Origin: CAZLKN01 sp964560135
GTDB taxonomy: Bacteria; Actinomycetota; JAICYB01
Length of the DNA: 64,000 bases
NCBI GenBank assembly: GCA_964560135.1
Contig: CAZLKN010000004.1
Location: 55,806 to 119,805, forward strand
Direction: 5' to 3'
A program made the position numbers and the translations under genes. Within the stretch, counting starts at the first letter, position 1. The number at the start of each line of letters is the position of its first letter. Below the pieces are notes generated by a model. The model had not been told where the DNA came from. It worked only from the letters and a program-made list of their open reading frames with translations, and did no database searches. This document shows, in pieces, positions 34,897-43,154 of this stretch.

Positions 34897-35210
34897 GAAT
34901 GTGCGTCGGCGCTGCGCAGATCCACGACCTCGAGCTGTCCCTCCCCGAGCCGGGTACGGAGGGCCTTCTTGTCGAACTTGCCGACGCTCGTCTTGGGGAT
35001 CTCCTCGACGACCGCCCACCGTTCCGGCAGCCACCACTTCGCAACCCGGTCGGCGAGGAACGCCTGCAGCGCCTCGGGCGTGATCCCGCTGCCGGTCTTG
35101 GCGACGACGCAGGCGAGCGGCCTCTCCTGCCACCGCTCATCGGCAACCGCGATGACCGCCGCCTCGGCGACGTCGGGATGCACCGGATGGGCCGCCAGTG
35201 AGGCCTCCGG
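34893..35210 (-). pseudogene. Acyl-CoA synthetase (AMP-binding) C-terminal fragment
   Basis: About 105 codons match the C-terminal domain of long-chain acyl-CoA synthetases: HPDVAEAAVIAV, DERWQERPLA, FLADRVAKWWLPE and the catalytic-lysine loop IPKTSVGKFDKKALR. The ~450-residue AMP-binding part is absent; the frame begins inside the Gfo/Idh gene end with no start of its own. A truncated remnant, out of place among sugar genes. Confidence 0.85.
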
Positions 35211-35211
35211 C

Positions 35212-36243
35212 TCATGCCAGAGCGACCTCTCGTCCCTCGGCGGCCGAGCGGTAGGAGGCATCGAGGATCCTCAGGACGTTCAGCGTTTCCTCAGGGCGCA
35301 CCAGCGGCTCCACATTGCCCTTGGCGACCTCGACCCAGTGCGCGATCTCGTCGACCCATGCGTTGCGGCGACCCAGATTGGGGAACGTTTCGGTCGCGGG
35401 ACGGCCATTCCGGAGCCGGTGCACCGCTGGCGGGTCGGTCACGACGCCGGCCTCGCTTCCCAGGATGGTGGTGGACAGCCGGTAGTCGTCCGCATCCATG
35501 TTCGCCGCCCACGCCGTCTTCAGGACGACGCTGCTCCCACCCTCGAGCCGAACAAAGGCAACCGCGAAGTCCTCGACATCGAACCCATCAGGTATCCAAC
35601 CGCCGAGAGCTGCGATCTCCGGTCGGTTGCCGAACGCGCGTGCGGACATGGCACTCACGGTGAGCGGCTTCGGATTGCCCATCAGCCAGAGCGTCTGATC
35701 TAGAGCGTGAACACCGAGATCGATGAGGACGCCGCCCCCCGACATCGCCCGCGAGTGTTGGCCGGGACGGGACGGAAGCAGGAATCTGCGCACCCAGCTC
35801 GTCTCGGCGAAGTAAACGTCTCCGATGTCCCCCGCGTCGATCACCTCCTTGACCGCCAGGATCCCCGGCGCCCACCGGAACTGCTGGGCAGCCATGAGCT
35901 GCCTACCGTGCCGCCGAGCCGCAGCGAACATGCGCTCCGCCGCCTCCGCGGTGGGAGCGAGTGGCTTCTCGCACAACACGTGCGCTCCGCCCTCGAGGGC
36001 CGTCACGGTGGCGTCCTCATGCAGTCCGTTGGGGAGGCAGACGCTGACGATCTCGGGACGTTCCGTCTCGAGCATCTCGCGCCAGTCCGCGTAGACCCGT
36101 CCGACGGGGAAACGGCTCGCCAGCCCTTCCGCTCGCACGACATCCACATCCGCGATCCCTGCGATCTCCGTACCCGCAGCGAGATAGGCCGGCAGGTGGC
36201 CCAGCTCCGTGATCCCCCCAGCTCCCAGGATGCAGACGCGCAT
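35212..36243 (-). CDS. Gfo/Idh/MocA-family NAD(P)-dependent oxidoreductase
   Basis: A 343-residue sugar or inositol dehydrogenase-type enzyme. The N-terminal Rossmann fold starts MRVCILGAGGITELGHLP, then VSVCLPNGLHEDATVTALEGGAHVLCEKPLA (the EKP catalytic lysine). The C-terminal domain holds GGGVLIDLGVHALDQTLWLMG, with the typical D and H. It would oxidise or reduce a sugar or sugar acid. Operator copy B lies 85 bases upstream. Its stop abuts the acyl-CoA synthetase fragment. Confidence 0.92.
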   Translation of the reverse strand: MRVCILGAGGITELGHLPAYLAAGTEIAGIADVDVVRAEGLASRFPVGRVYADWREMLETERPEIVSVCLPNGLHEDATVTALEGGAHVLCEKPLAPTAEAAERMFAAARRHGRQLMAAQQFRWAPGILAVKEVIDAGDIGDVYFAETSWVRRFLLPSRPGQHSRAMSGGGVLIDLGVHALDQTLWLMGNPKPLTVSAMSARAFGNRPEIAALGGWIPDGFDVEDFAVAFVRLEGGSSVVLKTAWAANMDADDYRLSTTILGSEAGVVTDPPAVHRLRNGRPATETFPNLGRRNAWVDEIAHWVEVAKGNVEPLVRPEETLNVLRILDASYRSAAEGREVALA

Positions 36244-36561
36244 CGTTCACCCCTCGGTGTTCATCGACGTCAACGGCATGATCCAGCGGTCAGCGCCCCG
36301 TCGGGACTGCATCGCACCGGACATGATTGGCCTAACCAGGACTAACCAAGCCACCATAGATAACTGGCACAGCCACGTCAACGCAGCGAGCACCGTAGCG
36401 GCAGGTTGATCAGGACCGGTAACCGTGACCGGCTGTTCGACGGCACCAGGTCACAAAGCCCGTTGCACGCTCGGTGGGTCAACCATCTACATAAGCTGGG
36501 AGTGGTCGAAATCGATGAAAGCACCCGATCGGGCCGGACGGCCGATCTCATTGGAGGTACG
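36244..36561. other. Intergenic region with operator copy B
   Basis: About 320 bases between the Gfo/Idh gene and the PHP relic. It holds operator copy B and, at 36480-36500, a TA-rich ACATAAGCTGG that could be a -10 for the rightward sulfatase transcript. No gene is supported. Confidence 0.5.
36328..36349 (-). promoter_or_regulatory. 22-bp operator element, copy B (Gfo/Idh gene)
   Basis: Reverse strand contains GGTTAGTCCTGGTTAGGCC (36329-36347) with T before and AA after, identical to copies A and C. It is 85 bases upstream of the 36243 start. Confidence 0.75.
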
Positions 36562-36859
36562 ATGCGCACTCTTCCGTTCGGTCGTGGTGGCGTGTGGCTC
36601 AAGGGAAACCTGCACACCCACTCCACGAACTCCGATGGCCGACCGATGGAAACGGATCCTTCACGTGCACACATCACCCGTCAAGGCCGTCCGCCTGTCG
36701 ACGAAGGGCGCAGCGAGCGCCTACCGCAACTACAAGCGGCCGGCCACCGAGACCGAACTCAATGTTCGCTGGTTGATGGAGCATAACCACCATCCGGTTC
36801 GACTGACCGTCACAGACAACCGCGGACGCAGAGCCTGGACGAACCTGTTCGATCTCTGA
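36562..36859 (+). pseudogene. PHP-domain (CehA/McbA-type) metallohydrolase, internally deleted
   Basis: An ATG after TTGGAGG starts MRTLPFGRGG followed by LKGNLHTHSTNSDG, the metal-binding start of PHP hydrolases. After ~27 codons a different frame continues to 36859 with a typical C-terminus (PVKAVRLSTKGAASAYRNY, then RRAWTNLFDL). About 200 middle residues are missing and the two ends are out of frame, so the gene is dead. It is just upstream of the sulfatase, which may use its promoter. Confidence 0.75.
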
Positions 36860-36896
36860 CCGCCGGCGACACCTCGGGCAGAAGGAGGGCTATACG

Positions 36897-38528
36897 TTGA
36901 CCACGCCAGCGGATCCTCGGGCTAGCGACGCACCGAACATCGTTCTGATCCTCGCCGACGACATGGGGTTTTCCGACATCGGCTGTTTCGGTGCCGAGAT
37001 CTCCACCCCCAACCTCGACCGGCTCGCAGCCCAGGGCGCGCGACTCACGCAGATGTACAACTCAGCTCGCTGCTGTCCAACCCGGGCCTCACTGCTCACC
37101 GGCCTCCACCCCCACCAGACCGGCGTCGGCCACATGATCTCGGACTTCGGACATCCCTCCTACCGCGGCTTCCTCAACGACCGGTGCGTCACCATCGCGG
37201 AGGCGTTGCGGCCGCACGGCTATCGCACGTTCATGTCCGGCAAGTGGCATGTGGGCGGTGGCCCCTGGGGGACAGATCCCAGCGCATGGATCGACGGAGG
37301 GGAGCCCGGTACCCGGCCCCGCCCGATCGACCGCGGATTCGACCACCACTTCGGCACCCTCGAGGGAGCGGGCAGCTATTTCGATCCACACACGCTCATC
37401 AGCGACGAACAGCTCGTCACCACCGTGGACCCCGACTTCTTCTACACGGACGCCATCGGCGATCAGGCCGCCGGAGCGATCGAGCGGTACGCGCGAGGGA
37501 GCCAACCTTTCTTCGTCTATGTGGGCTACACCGCTCCCCACTGGCCGCTGCACGCCCTCCCCCAGGACATCGAGCGCTATCGCGGACGGTACCGGGACGG
37601 ATGGGACGCCGTACGGACCGCCCGCCTCGAGCGCCTACGCGACTCCGGGATCCTGGACCCCGCGTGGCCCATCACTCCCCGCGATCTTCAGGCCCCCGAC
37701 TGGAAGGACGTCGAACACCGCGAGTGGGAAGACCTCCGCATGGCTGTCTACGCCGCGCAGATCGACAGCATGGACCAGAGCATCGGACGCATCCTCGACG
37801 CACTCCAGCGGACGGGCACCGCCGACAACACCCTCGTCATGTTCCTGTCCGACAACGGGGGCTGCGCCGAGTTCCTCCACGAAGACTTCCTCACCAAGAT
37901 CGATCTCGTGATCCCGCATACCCGTGACGGGCGACCCGTCCGCCTCGGCAACGATCCCTCGATCGAACCCGGTGACGCCGACACGTACATGAGCTACGAC
38001 CTGCCGTGGGCCAACGCGAGCAATACTCCCTTCCGCCTGTACAAGCACTGGGTCCACGAAGGCGGGATCGCCACACCGTTCGTCGCCTGCTGGCCGAACG
38101 AGATCCCCCCCGGACAGATCCTCCACGAGCCGTGCCACGTATCCGACATCATGGCCACCTGCCTGGAGGCAACCACCACTCCCTATCCGACCGAGTATGA
38201 GAATCGGCCGATCACTCCTCTCGAAGGTGAGAGCTTCCTGGCGATGCTCCGCGGAGAACCCTGGAGCCGGCGGGACCCGATCTGTTGGGAACACGAAGGT
38301 AACCGCGCCGTGCGCTGGGGCCGCTGGAAACTCGTCTCACGACACCGGGTTCCATGGGAGCTCTACGACATGGCCGAAGACCGCACCGAACTCGACGACC
38401 TCGCAGCACGCAACCCACAGAAGGTCGAAGAACTCGCGGGCGTCTGGACAGACTGGGCCTCCCGCTGCGATGTCCTTCCATGGGAACGGTTCGCCGAACT
38501 GATACGGGCCTCGGTCGGACGCGACTGA
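36897..38528 (+). CDS. Type I (arylsulfatase A-type) sulfatase
   Basis: A 543-residue sulfatase. The N-terminal metal site is NIVLILADDMGFSDIGCFG. The catalytic motif CxPxR is C59-C-P-T-R63, where C59 must become formylglycine; SGKWHVGG and LSDNGG follow. The start is TTG at 36897, placed eight bases after GAAGGAGG. No signal peptide, so probably a cytoplasmic enzyme removing sulfate from imported glycans, or exported by another route. No maturation enzyme (FGE or anSME) gene is seen in the window. Confidence 0.94.
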   Translation: MTTPADPRASDAPNIVLILADDMGFSDIGCFGAEISTPNLDRLAAQGARLTQMYNSARCCPTRASLLTGLHPHQTGVGHMISDFGHPSYRGFLNDRCVTIAEALRPHGYRTFMSGKWHVGGGPWGTDPSAWIDGGEPGTRPRPIDRGFDHHFGTLEGAGSYFDPHTLISDEQLVTTVDPDFFYTDAIGDQAAGAIERYARGSQPFFVYVGYTAPHWPLHALPQDIERYRGRYRDGWDAVRTARLERLRDSGILDPAWPITPRDLQAPDWKDVEHREWEDLRMAVYAAQIDSMDQSIGRILDALQRTGTADNTLVMFLSDNGGCAEFLHEDFLTKIDLVIPHTRDGRPVRLGNDPSIEPGDADTYMSYDLPWANASNTPFRLYKHWVHEGGIATPFVACWPNEIPPGQILHEPCHVSDIMATCLEATTTPYPTEYENRPITPLEGESFLAMLRGEPWSRRDPICWEHEGNRAVRWGRWKLVSRHRVPWELYDMAEDRTELDDLAARNPQKVEELAGVWTDWASRCDVLPWERFAELIRASVGRD

Positions 38529-38550
38529 TGCTGACCGTCCAGCCGGGCGG

Positions 38551-39339
38551 TCAGCGCTCTTCGGCTCTCCTCGCCAGCGCCTCGTACTCCTCATCCAGCC
38601 ACGGTCGCTGCGCAGGCACATCGCGCTTCCGCGTCTGGTAGAGCGCGCGGAAGATGTACGCACGGCGCGGTGTGTCGGTGAGGTTCGGGCCGGCGTAATG
38701 GAGGATCCGGCAGTGATGGATGCTGGCGCCCCCAGCCGGCAACGGATAAGCGACCGCGTTATCAGGCTGGACGTCATCCGTCATCAACCCATGCACCAGC
38801 GGATCGTCGTCGATGTGGCGGTGCCAAGCGACATCCCGTACCCGATGACTCCCCGCAACGAACTGCATGCAGCCACTTTCGACAGATGCATCCTCCAGCG
38901 GCATCCAGATGCTGATGCCCTCGAAGTCGTACTGGGGATCCCAGTAGGCCTCGTCCTGATGCCACGGGGTCTCGCGTCCATAGCGGGCCGGCTTCAGAAT
39001 CATGTCACTGGTGATCACCAGCTCTTCGCGGGAGCGTCCCAACAGTTGCTCAGCGATCCGCATCGCGTTGCTCCAGTAGACGGACCCACGGAGTTGCGGA
39101 TACTTGTGCTCGGGCGCGAGCATCTGCGGCAGTACTTCCTTCCCCTCCTCGTCACGGGATCCGGCAAGATCGAAATACAGGTCTTCGTCGTGCCCGATCC
39201 GCCTCGTGAAAATCTCATCGTAGATCTGACGCAAGCCTTCCAATTCTTCGACGGTCGTGATCCTGGGCACGGTCAGGTAGCCGTTCTCCTCGAAGAAGCC
39301 GACCTGCCCTCCATCCAGTTCTCCGGTCATCTCAGACAC
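38551..39339 (-). CDS. Phytanoyl-CoA dioxygenase-family (PhyH) oxygenase 1
   Basis: A 262-residue Fe(II)/2-oxoglutarate dioxygenase of the PhyH type. Iron ligands are in TPWHQDEAYWDP (HxD) with the distal His in SIHHCRILHYAG; the 2-oxoglutarate Arg is probably in TPRRAYIFRA. I prefer GTG at 39339 (GGGAGAAG upstream) over ATG at 39354. It lies about 20 bases after PhyH 2 in the same operon. Substrate unknown; such enzymes hydroxylate many small molecules, and only some act on phytanoyl-CoA. Confidence 0.88.
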   Translation of the reverse strand: MSEMTGELDGGQVGFFEENGYLTVPRITTVEELEGLRQIYDEIFTRRIGHDEDLYFDLAGSRDEEGKEVLPQMLAPEHKYPQLRGSVYWSNAMRIAEQLLGRSREELVITSDMILKPARYGRETPWHQDEAYWDPQYDFEGISIWMPLEDASVESGCMQFVAGSHRVRDVAWHRHIDDDPLVHGLMTDDVQPDNAVAYPLPAGGASIHHCRILHYAGPNLTDTPRRAYIFRALYQTRKRDVPAQRPWLDEEYEALARRAEER

Positions 39340-39359
39340 GTGGTCTTCTCCCATTCCTA

Positions 39360-40256
39360 TCACCGTGTCGATACGCTCGCCCGGGAGGTGGTGTATGGCG
39401 TCATATCCATCTCGGGGTACCTGGCGGAGACTCCGTCGATTGTCTCCTCCGTCCAGTAGGGATGCCCTGGAGGCGGGAACCCGATTGCGTTGCGTGCCTC
39501 GACGGTGGCTCGTTGCAGGAAGTCGATCATCTGCGGAGTCGCAGCACGCCCAGCATGACCCGTGATACCCAGCCACGGATACCGGCTCGAACAGTACGTG
39601 AAGAACTGGACCGCCCGAGCGCCCGGCCCCCGGAACGCCGAGCCACGATGGTACGTGCGGACGCTGTACATGAGGAGCGACCCTGCGGGAGCCTCGACGG
39701 GCTGCTCGTGCTCATAGAGATCGGGACGATCCTCTCTGGACTTCCAGCTCGGCCAGCAGATCTCGTCGGAATAGTGGCGACGAGAGACCACGTAGGTGGG
39801 GGCGGTGTCCACCGTAACGTCGGTGTAGTACGCGATACAGGGGATCTGTTCGTAGGTAGGATCGCTGGATGGATAGGCCAGCGTGTGGTTGCCGAAGTCC
39901 CAGTGCAGATCCTGATCGGTGTCGCCCGACGTCTTGAGCTGGAGGATGCCACCCTCCATGAGCAGGTCGTCGTGGCCGATGTGCTGCGCCACGAAGGCTT
40001 GGATCTCCGGATCGAACACCACACGATCGAGCGGCTCGTTGCCCAGGGGAGCAACGGGAAGACCATCGAAAGCGCCTTCGACCGGCTTCGGCTCGGGGGT
40101 GTTCCCCGGATCGGCAGCATAAGCGAAGAAGCCGGGTATCCGCTCCTCGATGGCCCGGCGAGCATCGGCGAGGTCTTCGGCGGTGAGGAATCCCTCGACA
40201 ACGACGTAACCATGTTCGAGATAGTGGTTCCGGTGCTCGTCCGTGATGCGCGCCAT
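39360..40256 (-). CDS. PhyH-family oxygenase 2
   Basis: A 298-residue PhyH-type dioxygenase. It starts MARITDEHRNHYLEHGYVVVEGFL; the iron site is DLHWDFGNH (HxD) and a distal His lies in VRTYHRGSAFRGPGARAVQ. It is a close relative of PhyH 3 across the divergent promoter (shared WPS/SREDRPDLYE, ITGxxGR, FPPPGHPxWTEET, EMDMTPYT). GGAGTGAGAGAG precedes the ATG at 40256. A divergent duplicated pair. Confidence 0.9.
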   Translation of the reverse strand: MARITDEHRNHYLEHGYVVVEGFLTAEDLADARRAIEERIPGFFAYAADPGNTPEPKPVEGAFDGLPVAPLGNEPLDRVVFDPEIQAFVAQHIGHDDLLMEGGILQLKTSGDTDQDLHWDFGNHTLAYPSSDPTYEQIPCIAYYTDVTVDTAPTYVVSRRHYSDEICWPSWKSREDRPDLYEHEQPVEAPAGSLLMYSVRTYHRGSAFRGPGARAVQFFTYCSSRYPWLGITGHAGRAATPQMIDFLQRATVEARNAIGFPPPGHPYWTEETIDGVSARYPEMDMTPYTTSRASVSTR

Positions 40257-40343
40257 CTCTCTCACTCCTCTGTTGACCCAGTGGTTCCTTGTGGTTACCC
40301 GGGGTGCCAACCTCCCGTTGCGCGGTCCCTCATGCATCTGGCA

Positions 40344-40368
40344 TCCTGGTCAGGGTAGGTTAGACCAA
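40344..40368. promoter_or_regulatory. Variant GGTTAG operator between divergent PhyH genes
   Basis: TCCTGGTCAGG (40344-40354) is followed by GGTTAGACCAA (40358-40368). Each is a one-base variant of part of the 22-bp element (TCCTGGTTAGG, GGTTAGGCCAA). It lies in the 170-base region between PhyH 2 and PhyH 3 and could control both. Confidence 0.5.
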
Positions 40369-40426
40369 TGGTGGAGACAAGTGTAAGGGCGTCCACCCTT
40401 GCGGGGAGCACACAAGGAGGAGACCA

Positions 40427-41317
40427 GTGCCTTCCAAGATCAGCGACGAGCACCTCGAGCACTACCGTCGTCACGGGTATGCGGTGATCGAGGGCTTCCT
40501 GGACCAGCAGGACCTCGCCCAAGCCCGGACCGAGATCGAGGAGATGTTCCCCGGATGGCTGGCGTACGTCGACAACCCTGACGCGGCTCCGCGACCCGAG
40601 GACCAAGGATTCAACGTCAAGGTCTTCCCGTTCGTGGGAAATGCCATCAACTCCATAACGACCGCACCGGAGATCCGCGACTTCGTCTCACGGTTCATCG
40701 GTCACGATGACCTGGCCATCACGCAGTCGAATCTGATGCTGAAGCAGTCGGGCGGAGTCGCGGACGCGGATCAGGATCTCCACTGCGACAGCCTGGGACA
40801 GACGCTCACCTACCCTTCCGCCGACCCTGCCTTCTGGCAGGTGCTGTTCATCGTCTACTACACCGACGTCGCCCCGGACCAGGCCCCCACAGCGGTGGTT
40901 TCGAACGAAGTGGTTGGGGGCGAGGTTCGGTGGCCGTCGATCGTGTCTCGCGAGGATCGGCCGGACCTCTACGAGCAGGAACGAAAGCTCCCCATCAAGG
41001 CAGGCACGTTGTTCGCCTACAGTGTGCGTACATTCCACCGTGGCACGAAGTTCGCCAAGCCGGGCGCGCGGGTCGTCCAGTTCCTGTCGTATGCCCCTGC
41101 GGAGTGCCGCTGGGTGGGCATCACGGGGTGGCCCGGCCGCACCGGAGGGTCGGAGGACTGGAAGCGCTTCGTGGAGCGGGCGACCCCCTCCGAGCGTGAG
41201 TTGTTCGGCTTCCCCCCACCCGGGCACCCGTTCTGGACCGAGGAAACCCTCGCGGGTGTCAAGGCTCGCTATACCGAGATGGACATGACCCCCTACACCC
41301 AGGCCGTTCGGACCTGA
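40427..41317 (+). CDS. PhyH-family oxygenase 3
   Basis: A 296-residue PhyH-type dioxygenase from a GTG start (AAGGAGGAG upstream). The iron site reads DLHCDSLGQ (HxD with Cys between), and the distal His is in VRTFHRGTKF. It is paralogous to PhyH 2, sharing its C-terminal EMDMTPYT. It begins a plus-strand operon with PhyH 4 and a proline-iminopeptidase-like hydrolase. Confidence 0.9.
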   Translation: MPSKISDEHLEHYRRHGYAVIEGFLDQQDLAQARTEIEEMFPGWLAYVDNPDAAPRPEDQGFNVKVFPFVGNAINSITTAPEIRDFVSRFIGHDDLAITQSNLMLKQSGGVADADQDLHCDSLGQTLTYPSADPAFWQVLFIVYYTDVAPDQAPTAVVSNEVVGGEVRWPSIVSREDRPDLYEQERKLPIKAGTLFAYSVRTFHRGTKFAKPGARVVQFLSYAPAECRWVGITGWPGRTGGSEDWKRFVERATPSERELFGFPPPGHPFWTEETLAGVKARYTEMDMTPYTQAVRT

Positions 41318-41357
41318 GCAGGCACGGAGAGTCGATTCCGCAGCGAGGAGGCGAACA

Positions 41358-42254
41358 ATGGGGACCTCGGTTCACCAGGAGCTCTTGACCGACGAGCACG
41401 TTGCCTTCTACCGGCAGCACGGATACCTGTCGGTGCGCGAGGTCATCCCGTCCACCCTTCTCGCCCGTGCGCGTGCGGTCACCGACGAATTCATCGAGCG
41501 CTCACGGGAACTGTATGAGAGCGACAACGTGTTCGATCTCGAGCCCGCACACACCGCCGACGAACCCCGGGTCCGGCGGGTCAAGAATCCCGTGGAGAAC
41601 GATCCGGTGTTCGATGAGATCATGCGCTCGCCCGCCGTCCTGGACCGGGTGGCACAGCTCATCGGTCCGGACATCCGCTACCACGCCAGCAAGTTGAATA
41701 CGAAGACGTCCGCGGGCGGGAGTCCGGTCGAGTGGCATCAGGATCTGGCCTTCTACCCCTACACCAACGAGGACCTGTGTGCGGTCGGCGTGGCGCTGGA
41801 CGACTGCGACGAAGCCAACGGTTGCCTTCTCGTCGTGCCCGGCTCCCACTTGGAGCCCGTCATCGACCACCACGTGAACGGCGTCATGGTGGGTGCCGTG
41901 CCCCCGGACACGGTCGAGGAGAACCGGGTCGAACCGGTCATCGTCCCTGCGGGCGGCATCTCCATCCACCACGCAAAGACGCTTCACGCCTCGGCCCCCA
42001 ACCGATCGAATCGCCCGCGCCGGCTGCTACTTCTCCAGTACGGAGCCGCCGACGCGTACCCGCTGGGCCTGAACACTGCATACACGGACGTCACCCTCGA
42101 GCGGTTCGAGCAGATGATCGTTCGGGGACGAAGCAGCGGCATCGCGAGGGTCACCGAGCAGACGATCCGGATCCCGAACTACTCGGCCAGGAGCGGGTCG
42201 ATCTTCGAGATGCAGGAACAGGCCATGTCCAGCTTCGCGCGGGACCAGCGCTGA
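41358..42254 (+). CDS. PhyH-family oxygenase 4
   Basis: A 298-residue PhyH-type dioxygenase of a different subgroup from 2 and 3. Iron motif VEWHQDLAFYP, distal His in SIHHAKTLHASAPN, Arg in NRPRRLLLLQY. GAGGAGG lies before the ATG. It follows PhyH 3 by 40 bases and precedes the hydrolase gene by 26. Confidence 0.92.
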   Translation: MGTSVHQELLTDEHVAFYRQHGYLSVREVIPSTLLARARAVTDEFIERSRELYESDNVFDLEPAHTADEPRVRRVKNPVENDPVFDEIMRSPAVLDRVAQLIGPDIRYHASKLNTKTSAGGSPVEWHQDLAFYPYTNEDLCAVGVALDDCDEANGCLLVVPGSHLEPVIDHHVNGVMVGAVPPDTVEENRVEPVIVPAGGISIHHAKTLHASAPNRSNRPRRLLLLQYGAADAYPLGLNTAYTDVTLERFEQMIVRGRSSGIARVTEQTIRIPNYSARSGSIFEMQEQAMSSFARDQR

Positions 42255-42280
42255 CGGGGGGGAAGCCCTCGATACGACAG

Positions 42281-43150
42281 ATGCGAGTCAGGATCGACGG
42301 GAACACCCGGCTCTTCTTCGACACCGAAGGCTCCGGCTTCGCCGCCGACGGGACGTCGCTGTGCGAGAAGCAGACCTTGATCACCCTGCACGGGGGGCCG
42401 GGCGCGGACCACGTCTTCCTCCGTGGCGCCTTCGGGCCGGTCTCCGACCACGCCCAGATCCTTCTCTACGACCAGCGGGGAAACGGCAGAAGCGATCACA
42501 GCTCACACGAGTACTGGAACCTGGCCACGTGGGCCGATGACGTCGTTCGGTTGTGCGACGCTCTGGAAATCACCCGCCCGGTCGTCTGGGGAGGGTCATG
42601 GGGAGCGCAGGTTGCGCTCGCCTATGCCACCCGGCACCCGGCACATGCGGCCGGGCTCATCCTCGACGGTCCATGTGCCCGCTTCGTGCACAGCAGGGTC
42701 GTCGAGGGTTTCCGGCGTGCGGGCGGCGACCGGGCAGCCGAGGTGGCCGGCAGGTTCTGGACCGATCCACGACACGGCGACTTCGAGGAGTATGTCCGGA
42801 CCTGCGTCCCGGCCCACGCCCGGCGGTCCGCACGGTACGGGCACTCCCCCGCCGGATCGGTACCATCCGCATCCAAGATCGGGATGCACTGGGCCGCCGG
42901 CGAGTGGCAGACCTTCGACCTCCGCCGCGGCCTGCCCGCGATCGAATTTCCCGTGATGGTGTTCACGGGCGGCTACGACCCGATCACGCCGATCGAATCG
43001 GCCCGCGAGGTCGCCGCCGGCCTCCGCGATGTCCGTCTGCACGAGTTCCCCGACGCCGGCCACGGCGTCCTCCGCGAAGAACCCGAGCGCGTCCACGAAC
43101 TGTTGATCGGCTTCCTGCAGGAGATCGCAACCTCACCCGGCGCGGCATAG
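42281..43150 (+). CDS. Alpha/beta hydrolase, proline iminopeptidase-like
   Basis: A 289-residue alpha/beta hydrolase with the HGGPG oxyanion motif, nucleophile elbow GGSWG, acid Asp in GGYDPITP and catalytic His in DAGHGVL. The pattern DQRGNGRS and the HGGPG/GGSWG pair match proline iminopeptidases and their relatives, though the substrate could be any small ester or amide. Last gene of the PhyH 3-4 operon; it converges with an SBP gene. Confidence 0.85.
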   Translation: MRVRIDGNTRLFFDTEGSGFAADGTSLCEKQTLITLHGGPGADHVFLRGAFGPVSDHAQILLYDQRGNGRSDHSSHEYWNLATWADDVVRLCDALEITRPVVWGGSWGAQVALAYATRHPAHAAGLILDGPCARFVHSRVVEGFRRAGGDRAAEVAGRFWTDPRHGDFEEYVRTCVPAHARRSARYGHSPAGSVPSASKIGMHWAAGEWQTFDLRRGLPAIEFPVMVFTGGYDPITPIESAREVAAGLRDVRLHEFPDAGHGVLREEPERVHELLIGFLQEIATSPGAA

Positions 43151-43154
43151 CCGG

